Shown piece after piece: positions 24,901 through 37,013 of a stretch of DNA of 64,000 nt (position 1 is its first letter; each line of letters starts with the position of its first letter). Source of the stretch: Phoenix dactylifera. Lineage: Eukaryota; Streptophyta; Magnoliopsida; Arecales; Arecaceae. The DNA lies in contig NC_052400.1 in assembly GCF_009389715.1 (NCBI RefSeq), positions 21,297,674 to 21,361,673 of the forward strand. Reading direction: 5' to 3'. Below the pieces are notes generated by a model that ran no database searches, was not told the DNA's origin, and worked only from the letters and a program-made list of their open reading frames with translations. Both the position numbers and the translations under genes were made by a program.

Positions 24901-27900
24901 ACTATGACTTCTCAACAAACAACAGTCTGTCATTAGATGGCAACATACAGAAATTAGCAGTCAGCAACATATAGATGGATGAGTTATCCCAAAACCACTG
25001 CACTGATTCCACGATGCTATTTCAACAGACTTTGATTTGCATATACGGTCATAGTCTTCCATTTCAATGGTAACGAATGGTAATGTGTCGTCAGCAAAAA
25101 ACTAATGACCCTAGTAGTAGTATACTTTGGGAAATTCTCCTAAACCAATTTCCCTAAGCCTGAACCAAAATTGTTAGAAGTAAACCTCATTAGCCCCAGT
25201 AGTGTCATCGACATGGAACTCCAAGTAAACATCTGTTTTTCCTTGCTGTTGGGTTTGGGCAACATCTGCCAGTGAAACCTCAAATGCTTGCTTTGAACCT
25301 ACCAAGAATGTAAGCATGTTTCCTGCAATGCAAGTTGAGATTAAGTTTGCAATAATGTAATTTGAGTGACACTATAGAAAGGAAAACAAAGACTATTTAC
25401 ATTCATAAATAAACGATCCCATCTGATCAGTTAATAGAAGACTACAATCACTTATGTCAACACCTTGTTGTGTTATGATTTATCTTTTGAAAGCGTGTAC
25501 TTAATTTCTTTTATAGGAAATAAGCAGCATCCTCTGAATGATAGCGGCATACCCCATGTATAGGTAACCACACCTCTTACTTACAGGCAAGGTACGCGGA
25601 ACCGACGTACCAATGGGGACCAGTACCGAACTGCAAAAAAAAAAAAAAAAAAATCGCAACGCGCACGTGTCCACGTTTTATCCACAGAGTAGCGTTAAAT
25701 GCCCACGCAGGGCCGCGAGGGCTCGCGCGCGGTGCCACATGTGGGCGCAGGGCGCGAGTGATTCCCCACGCGGACGCCCTTTTTTTTTCTTTTCTTTTTT
25801 TTCCCCTTCCCTTCTTCCTCCTTCTCGAACTCTCTTCCTCTCCTTTCTTCCCCTCTCTCCTCCTCTCTTCTCCTCTCTTTCCCCCCTTCTCCCACGAGTA
25901 AAGAAGAGGCCGGAACCACGAGTAAGACGGGTAATCCTTGGCCCGAGGTCCGGTGCGACAGGTAGGCTTCTTCTCTTCTCCTCTTCTTCTTCTCCTCTTT
26001 CTCTTCTTCCTCTTCTTTCTTCCTCTTTCTTCCTTTTCTTCTTCCCTTTTCTTCTTCTTCTCCTTCTCCTCTTCTTCTCCTCTTCTTCTTCTTCTCCTCT
26101 TCTTCTTCCCTGGTATCGGGCTTGTACCGATTCGAACCGGACCGGTTCGCACCGGTACGGGCAAGGAGCCGTTCGGTTCCGATCCGAACCGAATTCTATG
26201 ATTGTACCGTACTGATGCTGGCCGATACCGATACGATACAGGTTACCGGTTCAGCAGACCCTACTTACAAGTAATGATATTGGAAATGGCTTTTGTTGTC
26301 AGCATATTGACTATAAAAGAGGGAAACTGAGAAATGGCTTTTGTTGTTAGTTTGTTGACTGTGAAAGAGGAAAAGACGATGACCGAATATTTTTCTCCAA
26401 TTCTTGATCTATACCTCTCCCATCCCTTCTACAGGCCTTTTTTTTTAACCTAAGACTCCTCTTTCTCCCAAACTCCCAACTCCTCGGGTCTCTCATTCCC
26501 ACATTCTAACCAAAACTAGATCTAGAAATAAATCAAAACTGAAACTCTGACTCAACTACTTTTCCTTCTAAGTTTTCTTTTTCATTATTCCTTTCTTTAA
26601 ACAGCAAAATGATGATTGTACTAAGAAATGCTTGAGGTGCCATACAGTATATATGATTGTCAAATAAATACAATTTACAGTTTTCTTGGACCACACGAAA
26701 CAAATACCTGGCAGATATAATTGTTTTTTCTTCAAATTCTTGATCTAGGCCTCTCTCCTCCCTTGAGCAGATTCTCTTTACCCAAGACCCTCTTGCTCCC
26801 TAACTCAACTCTGACCCCTGTCCCCTCATTTTTAACCTCAGTCGGATATGAAAATAAATCAAAACTCAAATTCTGACCAAGCTAACCTTTTCTTCCCTCT
26901 ACACTTTTTTTATTTCCTTCTTTCTTTCTTTAAATAACAAAATGATGACTACATCAAAATCACAAAATGTTTGAGTTGTCATTCGGCATAAAGTATTGTA
27001 GGTTTCAATTTTCTTTTGGACTGCATGGACCCAATGCCTGGCAGATACTTAAAATTGTTAAATATTTCGGGCAAGTTGTTCATATATCATGGATGCACTT
27101 TTCTTATTTTACCACAATTTCTTTAGAGTACTTTGCATCTTGGCCTCCTAGTTTGAGTTGCTTTAGGTTTTTGCCTGTCTTTCAGCACTGTTCAAAATAC
27201 TGATAGTGGGCAGAATCATATCAACATGACTAATCCACTTGATTCACAGGATCAACATTTTGATTCTTCCTGTCTCTAACCTTTAAGAGCCCCAGAATGA
27301 TTGTAATTTAATTCCCAACTAGCATAATTCATTTTATACTTCAAGATTAATATATTTATTGAACCCCAAAACACCAAATTTGAGCTTAAAAATCAACACT
27401 TCACAGTAACACCATGACAAGTTTGCATGTGAAATCACTTATTCGAATGAAGTATACCAAAAACACAATTTAGATATACCAACTTGACAAATGCAAAAAG
27501 TGATGGAGGATCATCCTAAAAAAGATCTAGGCGCACTTCTATTAGGCGCAAATATAGAAATTGGAGAAATTTTACTTTTTTAAGAATTAGGAATTTTTAT
27601 TTTTATTCGGAGTCTAGGACAAGAATTTTATGAAGACTTCAGTATTTTATTTCTATGTAGATTCTTATTTGGATTTTGGATCTATATAAACCCATTGCTA
27701 TGTTATTGAGATCACAAGTTTGCAATATTGAGATTTGATATTCAAGAATATTGAATTGTCGTCTCCCTCTTTTCTTCCCTCCTCTTCTTCTTCTTCCTCA
27801 TCTTCTCTCTCCTCCTCCTGTCCTATGTCAGTTTTGTATCAGAGCAAATCTTGATCCACCACCATTATCGCATCTTTGCCGTTCCATAACTGCAGCCCTA

Positions 27901-30900
27901 GCAACACCTTGGACCACCTTCCTTAGATTCGCTGTCCACATCGCACCCCAACAACACCAGGAAAAACAAAAGCAAAAAAAGGAAATGCAAAAAAAAAATA
28001 ATAATCTGGGATCCCCTGCTTTTCGAGAACACCCGCCGTACTCCCCTATTTTTTGAACCCACCCCTTTGCCTTGATGGATCTCTCCCACAGCCACCTCTA
28101 CCGTGAGAAGGCCCAACCACCATACCTCCTCCCACAGCGCCGCCGCATCCTCGGCGACCTCCAACGTGAAGCTCTGCCGAATCTCTCATCCGCTATTGCG
28201 CACTTGCACCCACTCATCGCCACCTCCAGCTCCTTCACAACCATCGGATCTCCTACTCCGTCGTCTCGCCATACAAGAACATCCATGAGGAGGCTTCCCA
28301 CTGTGAGTCGACCCTGCTCGTGGCCTCTCTACCACGATCCACCCCTCCTCAACGTCGTCCTCTTATCACCGTCGACCTCAACCTCCCATTCCGATCAGAC
28401 TAAGCCCACCACCACCTGGCCTAGGCCCTTCACCACACGTGCTAGGGCTTTGGACCGAAGCCTCACGAGGAAGGAAGAAAGGACTACAAACTCGTGTCTA
28501 ATCCAAATCCAACCCAGACTCAGTAAGGAGCCCCACAGATTCAATTCCGATTCACATCTACCCCAGCGACCCTATTTATTTTTTTGCCACATCAACATAT
28601 AGTCCAGTCAGTGCCACAAAATCAATATCTGCCACGTAAGCAAGCAGTCAGCAGAATTGAGTCACCCGTCAACGTCAGCCACCACATTGATGCCATGTTA
28701 ATAGTCCTTGTCGTCGGCACTAGAACCTATTCCTAGCTAATTTCGATGTGCTGATTCCGTTTTCAACCTCTGTTTCTGCTGATTTTGACTCTATTAGAGA
28801 TGAGATTGAAGCAATTTTGGATAACGAAATTGTTACTTCTTCTTATAGCGGCTTCAATCGTTATCTTATCCAATGAAAAGGCCGCCCTTCATCTGATGCT
28901 TCTTGGATTACAGAGGATGAATCTCATACCTTGGATCTAGAGCTTCTCAAGTGAACTTGCACCCAAACTCTTCGAAGTCGAGTTCTTTCCAACAGGAAGA
29001 ATATGACGGAGGACCATCCTATAAGAGATCTCGGCACACTTCTATTAGGCGCAATATGGAAATTAGAAAATTTTTATTTTATTTGGAAATTAGAAAATTT
29101 ATTTTTATTTGGACTCTAGGACTAGAATTTTATGAGGACTTCAATATTTTATTTCTATATGGATTCTTATTAGGATTTTGAGTCTATATAAAACCACTGC
29201 TATGTTATTGAGAACACAAATTTCCATTATTGAGAATTGAGATTCGAGAATATTGAGTTGCCCTCTCCCACTATCTTCCTCTCCTCTTTCTACCTTCTCT
29301 TCTTCTCTCTCCTCTTGTTTCTTCTTCTCTTTCTTCCTTCCCTTCTTCTCTCTCCTCTTTCTTCTGTCCCACATCAAAAAGTGCTATGGAGAAACTAAGA
29401 GAAGTGCTATGGAGAAACTAAGTCCAAGGGGGGTGGGATTGCTGAGCAAAGCTAGAGCATGTTTAACAATGATCATAGTAACTAAGGTGACAATGATGTT
29501 TCAGAAATTAAAAAATAAGTAATTAAAGGAAGAATACCGACCATTGATATCAACACCTCCCCAATTATGGCCACTGACGGAAAGCTGCTTCTCTTCTGGT
29601 GTTATTCCAATAGATTTTTGAATAAAATTTGTCAAGTTAGTGACATCCTACAAAGTTAAATTAAGACAACCATTATCTAAAGCCACCAGAAAGTATTCAT
29701 AACCCATTCTGTGAAATATAAAATGTTAAAATAACTATGATAATCAGTCCATCTAAAATAATTCGTCTAATCAAGAATTATATAACATAATGCCATAGAC
29801 CATGGAACCAAGATATTCACGACTTTTTTATCTTGCATGAGAAGAGCACCCATAAAAATATTCAACTTAGCATTTATAGACGTGTTGGCTTAAATTTTGC
29901 TTATGTATAATGCACCAAACAAAAACACTGTGTAAAATGTCTAGCATGCTAGGGGAGAGTGCCACTCCCTTGCCGTATGATGTTAAGCTGCAACCAATAA
30001 GGCACCCATACAAAGTAGTCATCTAAGTTCATAGCAATGACCCACAATTCAATAAATATCCCATGTCCAGTATCTATGACCTTCACTTGAAGGATTAGCA
30101 TGGATTTTCATTATCTCAAATAGAGCAATAATATCTTAAATCACTCATATCAATTCTTTCCCTTGGTCTCCATATACTTCCTTTACTTTTTGCCTATTGC
30201 ATTACCTATTGCATTACAAGCCTATCATAATTATGATATTAATGATATAGCTTTCAATCCTACATAAGAAAAATAAGAAATAGTAAGGGTGAAGAAAAAG
30301 CAGAAAGACAGAAATGACTGAAATAAGAGTTTTCAAATTTGTTTCACATATTCCCTGTATGATTTGTAGAAGCCCCTTGGAGTTCTTAAATAAGGAGAAG
30401 ACTTTTGGTACTTTGCCAAGTTTTTAGGGATAATCCTCACTAGGGAGGTGATGTCAGGCTGTTTCACCACTTACATGTTTCTACCTAAGTTAGCAAGCCC
30501 TAACTCTTTTCACTGTTTTGTAGCCTTTGGAGGTGTTGGTCTGAATTCCTGAGAATAACCCTCACAAACAAAGGCTAGGCCAAGATGTTAGACTTTTTTC
30601 CTGTTTCTAGTTTCTCATTTGGTAGAGAATTCGCTATTTCTTTCTTCGCTTTCTTTAGAAAGGCCATCTAAAAGGAATTGACACATATCTTTTTAAGTCA
30701 AGAAGGAACTTATCACCTATCCTTTTGGCTATTTTTGAGGACTCACATAATGAATACCATAATTATATGTGACTACAATCCCATGATCAAATTATTCCTA
30801 TTTATAGGACAATGTAAGCAGCTCTCTTAGAGGTCCATCTATTTTAAAAAATTACTAGCAACAAGGCATATGCAACGCATATTTGATGGAAAAAATATAA

Positions 30901-33900
30901 AACAAAATTATAAATTACATTAAACACATACTACAAAACATTATTAAACAAAAAATAAAAATTACTTTTTGAAACTAAGATATTCAAAATCTATCTATAT
31001 CAAGAGATGCCTTTCTCGACCTTAGCGCAACGATAAGGTTGTTCCATCATAACCTGTGTTATAGGTTCGAAACGCGGAAACAACCTCTCTGCACGTGGAG
31101 ATAAGGCTGCATACATCTAACCCACCCTAATGACAAGAGCCTCATGTACTGGAACACCCATTTTATTAAGAGATATCTACCTCACCTAAAATCAGCATAG
31201 ATAAATAGAAATAAGAGTGGAGGGAGTGAGAAATTTATCTTTTTTTACTAGCTAGAGCTAATAGTTTGGTTTCACAAAATATCATTGTTTTTGGAAACTT
31301 GAGACTGATTTGGATATTGTTAGGTGAGTAAAAATTTCCTTCCATTTTAACTAGCAGAATCGTCTAATTTGTTTTGAAAAAAACCTATTCAAACTATTTT
31401 TAAAATCTTTTCTTATTACAAGACACATGCTTGTCTTAAATTTTCCTTTTTAAATAGATAAGAGGATTAACTTGATTATGGAAAATCTTTCCAAATATCG
31501 TTGATTTCTAGAAATTGTAAATTGATTCTGGAATGTAATCTACAAATATGGAAAAAGTGGACAACTAATTAAGATAATTTACATATTCTTTAAAATTTGG
31601 GAGGACATAGTCATAGAAAAAAAATGCAGACAGAATCTAGGAGGAATGTTCACATATATCAAAACTCGAGTTTTGGGATGTTCCATCAAGATCAAGGTTT
31701 TGCAAAATGGTCATCAAGCTATTGAGGTACAGCATAGTGCATTGCGGTGCGCATGTACATTGCTAGGGATGAAAATGGATCAAATACGGAGTGGATATCA
31801 GTATATCCATATCTGTATTTTTGTTTAGCGAATACAGCTACAAATAAAGATGTTAGTCAGATGCAAAAATTTATATTCATATTTGGTTTAAACAGATATG
31901 GATACAAATTAGATATTGAAAGTATAGATGCAAATATAGATACACACCAGATAGTTTAACTTTATGACCACAAAATCAAAGATATTAGTAAGTGGACGGT
32001 AAATCAACTTATAACATGACAATAATGTCACTTATTTTACTTCGAAGTTCATGAGTTCTATATAAGATTAAATAGGATTACAAATAGAATAGCATATTCA
32101 GATACAGATCAAATAGTTATCTATCCATATCCATATATATTTTTCTTCGATTGATATGGCTATAGACATGGATACAAACATAGATATTAGTCAAATGCTG
32201 TGCACTTTCACCCCTAGCATACATAGGCATTAAAGCACTAGGCGTTTTATAAATATCTAGGTCAAAATAGATTTATTAAAACATAAAAATAAAAAATAAA
32301 AAATAAATAAGTAAAAATAAGAAAATGAATAAGTAAAAAAATGAAAATTAAACTATGCGCTCGAACAAGTTGCTATAGTATAAAATGTGAACCTAAAACA
32401 ATTGACTATGAACTATGCTGAAAATCAGTGCAACCAAGAAATTTACAAATAAGAACAATAACAACATGCAATAAGGATGCACGACTAGCAACTGCAGTTA
32501 AAAATATCTTGCTAAAGCAAAACATGTAGTATTTAAGCTACTAGTTTATTAAAAAGACACTCAAAATGTTGATTTAGTAAATGATTGTCCCATCAAACAT
32601 CATCACAATCTATATGCACCATGCAACATATATCACCAACATGGCCTATATAGATGCTTGATGGCTCACGATGTGGCCCAACCTATTACAATGCGGTCAC
32701 GTATGCAGCCACATGAACTACATTTAAAACACTGGTCAGATGTTAATTTATCAACTTTTTTGCCAAAATACCATTAAGAAACCATGTTCATTACTTTGTC
32801 AAATATATCCTGCATGCACAACCTCCATCTTGTCATCCCACCCAATCCACCAAGATTGTGAGCAAATCTCCTTCACCCAACTGTTATCCAAATATTGGTT
32901 TCTAGAATGATATAAACAGGACATAACATCAATACAAATTCTCCTTATTCCAGAGAAACTAATAAAAAAGAATACTACATTTCGATGTCATCACACATTT
33001 CGATGTCTAATAATAGAAAAATGCCATGAGGCCCGAGCCTATTGCCAAACAGAAAAAAAATGCTACGAGGCCCAATCATATGGCCAAAAGTGAATCCTTT
33101 AAATTACAGGATGCAACATGACACAAAGGGGATTGATTGGGGATTTATACCACCAAATCCGTGAATGGCACCAAGCCTTCCGTAAGAAGCGTGCCAACTG
33201 CGAAGGGAAACTTTGTTACCAACGCCGGACCTCATAGCATTACTAAATGATACCATATATATCAATAAAGTTAGAATAGTACATAAACCATACAAAACAA
33301 GACTATGTTAAAACCGCACCTTATCATAAAACATAGTTAGTGGTGATACTTTAACCTACCATTCCAATCCAACAATATCCCATACCTATCCCTCATTCCA
33401 GCCTCACACACATAGGAACAATCTACAAAAGGTAAAGTAAGCCATATAAATCATGACCCACTGAAAGATCCTTGTATTAGTATGAATAGAGGACGACTAT
33501 ATTGTTTTCCTTTATAATATAAGACTATTTTTTCCTCACACATGCTTTCCATGTCTCTATGCTAATATATGAGAAAAATGAACTTCAAACATCAATAACC
33601 AAGTCTTTCTTCTATTATCTCCAAGAAACTATAGATGCTACCTTTTACTGCAAATGATGGTCCACAATTAATCTTGAATTATAATTCACAAGCCATGTCA
33701 TGCCACGAGTCCCTAGTTAACCTTTTCTTGTTTGATTAAGTTATTATTCATTAAACACCTCAAATCCCTCAAAACTAAAGAATAACCCTTCAGAGTTGTT
33801 TAGTTGCTTCAAAGTTTATATAAAATAAATAATTAACAAAAACATGTGTTCTCTATAGCATTGCTTTTGAAAAGAGGTGAAATTCTATCTTTCATAAAAC

Positions 33901-36900
33901 TCATTTTTAAGTTTTATGACTTATTACAATTGACAAAACCAATATATTACTAAATTGTTAACAGACATATTGGCCTGGAGGTTTCATATCCAATAGGGGG
34001 CGCTATAGCAAACAAGCTACTAAAAATATATAAGTATTTTCCTTACTAAGTAACAAAAATCAATATCTGCTTCATGCAAAATAATAATAAAAAACTAAGG
34101 GAAAAGCTATAAAACGACATCCACCCAATATCAGAATATTAGGTCAACATTATATAGTGTAAAAGCCCAGAATATCATCCACTACGCATAACAACATCAC
34201 TCAAAACATAAAACAATCCACAACCATATAATGTCAACCATAAAATAACAATGTCCACAATCATATATCAACTATAAAAGAAAGATATCCACAATCATAT
34301 AGCATAATTCACCAAAGAAAATATCATCATCAATAGATTATGGACTCGTCGAGAGAGAGAGAAAAAGCACAAATAACAAATACTAGTTGGCTATATCAAT
34401 GACTAATTGTTATCTACTACTGCTAGGAAGCCTGCTCTGTAAGCATCAAAACTAGTAGTGTTCGAGTCATCTAATTAGAAACCAGTAGGGTTGGAAATGG
34501 GCTTGGGCCGGGCCAACTTCGGGCTAGGGCTCGTTTGGGTTTAACTGTGAAGCTCTTTTGTTTTCCGGGCCGGGCTCAGGCATGTCATTGGTTCGGCCCA
34601 CACCTCAACCCAAACAAGGCCCGAAACGAAACCCGAATTCAGGCCCAAATTAATTTGTTTTTGTATGCCGTTATTTAAAGAGAACAATGAGGAAGTAAAA
34701 GACAAATTAAAATAGGTTTAACTGAGAATAATGTATCATGTACTATAAGAGTGAGCCCAATTTTTAACTAGCTCATTTACTTATGAAGCAATATTATAAA
34801 ATATTAAACTTCAATCTAGTTTGGCCAGACCTATATTTGGCCCAAACAGGTAATTCGGCTTGGGCCTGGGCTTGGATCGGGCTCGGGCCTATATTATCCA
34901 AAATTTTTTGAGCCTAAGCTCAGTTTGAAGCCCAAAAAAAACGGGCCGAGTTCAAGTAGGGGCATGGCCCGGTCCACTTCCAACCTTAGAAACCAGTCCA
35001 ACCTGATATGGAATAAACAACCTACTTTGAACCTGTAGTCTAGTGACTATTATAGCAAGTTAAAAAAATAGATATACTAGGATCTTCATATCCAAAGCAT
35101 TATGTAGAGTCGCTGTCATATTTAGCATGGCAATTTCAAGTAAAACAGCTATAACAAGCACTACGGTTGTTGTAGCAATTGGTTTTCAAAACAATAAAGA
35201 AACTTACTTTACGGAAAGCAACTAAACATATTCGTTCTTGGGCTTTGTATAAAGTCATTTTAGCAAAATTTGTCAACCAAACAACACCTTTAAGTGCCTA
35301 CCTAACTCTTTCATCTAATCTTGGGTCTCCTAATCTCTAATCACCTTGGTAATACACCTTAACAAGAACCATACATTTAGCTCTAATTCATAGATCAATA
35401 TTCTTCTAGAAATCTTAATCAGCTAATACACCATTGCAGTAGGTCTTTAACCTATAATTTGAAACCAATAACCATTTCCTACAATATGAGTTTCAAGCTT
35501 ATGTCACATTTTGGTTGCATTAACTTTTTGATAATAATTTTTTTTGCATAAAGAACATTAAAAATCTTACCCTTTCATTGTTTTAAGAAACTTCTCTTGA
35601 CATTTTATGTCTATTGAATTGTTTTATGAAATTTATATATTTTTTGAAGTATTTAGCTTTTTCCCAAATAAAATTAGCTGTATCTATTACTTTATATATA
35701 ATCAAAAGATTTGCAAGAATCACCTGTTCACGAAAACCGATGAACTTGTAAAACAAGCCATCCTTGATCCTCACTCCAAGCTGATATGCCCTAGGAACTT
35801 TCATCCAGGTCAGAGAAGTAATATCTGCTTTGTCTATTTCGATGATTTTTCCACCACCTTGCTTCCTCCATGCAATCCCTCCTGCGTGCACCTTCAACTG
35901 CCCTGGATTCTGCATTCACCCATATAAAACAAGTGCAATTTCAGGATCATAAAACCTCAGTGCAATATACCGGCGGAGTAGTCCTGAAACTCAGTCCTAT
36001 GATTCCTAATTTCAAAACAGTAGTGGATTCACAGAAATTTTCCATGAAAGTTTCTCAACTGCACAAATATAATCTGCAAAAGGCAAGCAAACTTCAGATT
36101 TTCAAAGTTTGTTTGATGACCAAATAACTTCTAAAAGATTTTTATAATATTTTTTATTTTGGTACACCAAATAACATAAAAAAGTTCCTAGAGCTACAAA
36201 GGTTTGGATGTATGTGTCCTAGAAACCATATGCACCAAGTAGCAACTGAATTTTAGAAACCCAGATACAGCTAGATACCCGTAATTTACTTAAGGAAAAA
36301 AGAATTTCCAAAAAAAAGGGTAAAACAAAATAGAAAAATTCCAATTTCATTTTTCATCTCAACTATCGTTGTCTTGGACACCATATACCATCAATATTGA
36401 CAGAAGACATGGAAAGATATCTAAAGAAACGAAATTCCACGGTAGCACATATAAAAAAAATGCAAAAAAAAGAAAATCTAAAACAAAATATTGTGAAATA
36501 TTAGCACAAGCAGGTCCAAGAGCCGGACTTGTTTTTTCCCCTATTTAACCCGAAAACCTTTTGATAAAAACAACTGATAAAAATCAAAATTTCAACTTTT
36601 TTTTTGGTACAATAAAATTTCAACTTTCGAAACACATGGATAGAAAAGAAAATAAAATTGTCGTCCGCAATCAAGAACTATGATAATAAAAAACCCTAGG
36701 CTTCCAAAGCCTTCAAAGAAACCCCATGCTCAAACACCCCGAATCGACCAAAGCGACATCAGAAACCCTAGAAACGCGAAATGCACCGGATTTCCGCAGA
36801 CAATATACACACAGAGATAAGGGGAAGAGGAAAAAGAACCCTATATTCACTTCTTCAAATCACGAAAAACAAAGGGGAAAACAAAAGATAAGAAAGAGAT

Positions 36901-37013
36901 CGAAAACAACTCAAGAAAACCCTAGAAAGATCAAAAGAGGATCGCGAGAGGGGGATTACAGTTCCGCCGCGGCCTCCGAGGAGGATGTTGTTGAAGAGAT
37001 GGCCGTCCGTCAT
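15934..37013 (-). CDS. SSRP1: FACT complex subunit SSRP1, complete (643 aa, 16 exons)
   Basis: SSRP1 pairs with SPT16 in FACT, a nuclear histone chaperone that moves H2A-H2B during transcription and replication. Exons (minus): 37013-36960, 35909-35724, 29647-29542, 25322-25186, 22065-21982, 21891-21800, 21634-21526, 21347-21261, 21161-21069, 19450-19253, 19151-19000, 18924-18777, 18688-18590, 18466-18284, 16771-16693, 16058-15934. They sum to 1932 nt, and the frame closes exactly. Domains: N-terminal PH-like part ([29 protein letters not shown]), middle double-PH part ([57 protein letters not shown]), acidic stretch about 470-515, basic stretch, then HMG box about 556-623 ([37 protein letters not shown]). 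Length matches plant SSRP1. The start is the only in-frame ATG before the conserved N-terminus. The intron at 16772-18283 has a GC donor. Introns up to 6 kb are full of transposons, yet no exon is damaged. Confidence 0.96.
16772..18283 (-). other. GC-AG intron within the SSRP1 HMG-box region
   Basis: The exon ends ...GAA AGA GAG (AERE) at 18284 and the intron begins GCAAGT. The next exon starts after TGCAG at 16771 with NIKKSNPG. No GT donor nearby keeps the reading frame and the conserved box. GCAAGT after an exonic AG is the standard context for functional GC donors, so this is probably a normal minor-class splice rather than damage. The intron also holds a T18-G14 run at 17452-17483. Confidence 0.85.
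17452..17483. repeat. Homopolymer pair T18-G14
   Basis: Eighteen T are followed directly by fourteen G on the plus strand, within an SSRP1 intron. Such runs are prone to length variation and sequencing error. Another homopolymer (C13) lies at 21681-21693 in the same gene. Confidence 0.9.
19599..20003 (+). mobile_element. 5'-truncated LINE insertion with RNase H-like domain and A-rich tail
   Basis: The insertion is bounded by a perfect 12-bp target duplication, AAGCTATAAATA (19587-19598 and 20004-20015). It encodes the C-terminal RNase H-like domain of plant LINE polyproteins ([43 protein letters not shown]). The protein stops at TGA near 19957, and an A-rich tail runs from about 19972 to 20003. 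Truncation at the 5' end, the tail and the duplication length are classic for target-primed reverse transcription. It lies in the SSRP1 intron between exons 9 and 10, antisense to the gene. The reading frame is still open over its full length, so the insertion is probably young. Confidence 0.92.
22450..22570. repeat. Short tandem duplication, about 46-bp unit
   Basis: GGAAGTTCAATTTCATTCAT followed by TTCATATGGATCAGACCAAC is repeated as GGAAGTTTAATTTCATTCAC followed by GTCATATGGATCAGACCAAA. The two copies are adjacent, lie in an SSRP1 intron and have no coding role. Confidence 0.75.
23380..23725. mobile_element. GGTACC-rich element A (346 bp, 10-bp target duplication)
   Basis: Flanked by CTTGTAAACA at 23370-23379 and 23726-23735. 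Left end AGGAATGCCGTACCGG; the reverse complement of the right end is CAAGGTCCGCCGTACCGG, giving an imperfect terminal inverted repeat. The body is almost entirely CCGG, GGTACC, ACCGGT and GTAC words. The centre (23591-23613) is a perfect hairpin, AACCACAGC-GCCTT-GCTGTGGTT, flanked by T runs. No coding capacity. The target size suggests a Mutator-like non-autonomous element, but I cannot name a family. It lies in an SSRP1 intron. Confidence 0.85.
23882..24045. mobile_element. Short CAAGATTCGTC element (164 bp, 8-bp target duplication)
   Basis: GTTTCAAG flanks it on both sides (23874-23881 and 24046-24053). It starts CAAGATTCGTCGTACTGATA, contains repeated GGTAC and CGATAC words, and ends in GCATACTATG. 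It looks like a shorter, AT-shifted relative of element A, only about 150 bp away. A degenerate copy occurs near 9543. Confidence 0.7.
25586..26261. mobile_element. GGTACC-type element D with long C/T tract (676 bp)
   Basis: Flanked by TACTTACA (25578-25585 and 26262-26269). The left end GGCAAGGTACGCGGAACCG resembles the reverse complement of the right ends of elements A-C, so D is probably in the opposite orientation. Its body holds a GC-rich segment (25660-25780) and then about 330 bp of almost pure pyrimidine on the plus strand (25781-26110). It ends with CGAACCGG and GGTACGG words. The long reading frames across it are low-complexity artefacts. It lies in the SSRP1 intron between exons 3 and 4. 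Confidence 0.75.
26285..27055. repeat. Tandem duplications in an SSRP1 intron
   Basis: A small pair (GAAATGGCTTTTGTTGT, at 26285 and 26330) precedes a larger one of roughly 320-340 bp (about 26385-26710 and 26722-27055). The larger copies share TTCTTGATCTA, AATAAATCAAAACT, CAAAATGATGA and a terminal CCTGGCAGATA. The copies are clearly diverged, so the event is old. Confidence 0.75.
27501..29376 (+). mobile_element. Small non-autonomous LTR retrotransposon (TRIM/LARD-like)
   Basis: Two direct LTRs: 27501-27830 (330 bp, TGATGGAGGATCATCC to TCCTATGTCA) and 29004-29376 (373 bp, TGACGGAGGACCATCC to TCCCACATCA), both TG...CA. The 5-bp target duplication AAAAG lies at 27496-27500 and 29377-29381. 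Directly after the 5' LTR, TTGTATCAGAGC (27834-27845) is a near match to TGGTATCAGAGC, the initiator-Met tRNA primer site. A short purine tract precedes the 3' LTR. The 1173-bp interior has no gag, protease or reverse transcriptase. It carries an open stretch of 176 codons (28072-28602) in GC-rich sequence that I do not recognise. The LTRs have diverged noticeably, mainly in their CT-rich ends. It is inserted in the SSRP1 intron between exons 3 and 4, antisense to the gene. Confidence 0.93.
28072..28602 (+). other. Open stretch inside the LTR element, unrecognised (possible captured sequence)
   Basis: The 176-codon frame starts with [20 protein letters not shown] and is rich in Ser, Pro, Thr and His. 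It matches no family I know. The GC content here is clearly higher than in the LTRs and surrounding intron. A captured piece of a host gene is possible. Equally it may be non-coding spacer that happens to be open, because neighbouring frames are open for similar lengths. No function is proposed. Confidence 0.35.
31009..31167 (+). mobile_element. tRNA-derived SINE, Au-like
   Basis: GACCTTAGCGCAACGATAAG near the start and GGTTCGAAACGCGG (B box of RNA polymerase III) are followed by AACAACCTCTCTGCA, AAGGCTGCATACATCTAACC and GAGCCTCATGTACTGG. This matches the order of landmarks in the plant Au SINE family as I recall it. AAGAGAT flanks it on both sides (31002-31008 and 31168-31174). It ends with a short T-rich tail (TTTTATT). 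It lies in the second SSRP1 intron. Confidence 0.85.
31764..32216. mobile_element. hAT-type MITE 4 (GGATATGGATA-rich body)
   Basis: The ends TAGGGATGAAAATGG and CACTTTCACCCCTA are inverted repeats like those of the other MITEs here. The body is a degenerate repeat of GGATA, CCATAT and AGATATGGATAC words. The flanking 8-mers do not match cleanly, so the target duplication has decayed or the ends are slightly off. It is in the second SSRP1 intron. Confidence 0.65.
34486..34988. mobile_element. hAT-type MITE 3 (GGGCC-rich body)
   Basis: Perfect 8-bp target duplication GAAACCAG (34478-34485 and 34989-34996). The ends TAGGGTTGGAAATGG and TTCCAACCTTA are inverted repeats. The body has GGGCCGGGC, CGGGCTTGGGCC and GGCCCGAA words at both ends around an AT-rich centre. 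It is in the second SSRP1 intron. Confidence 0.88.

Noticed and set aside
25577..26215. Long reading frames on both strands (195 and 200 codons)
   Set aside because: They run through the C/T tract and GGTACC words of element D; the translations are Arg/Glu/Lys- or Ser/Leu/Phe-rich low complexity.
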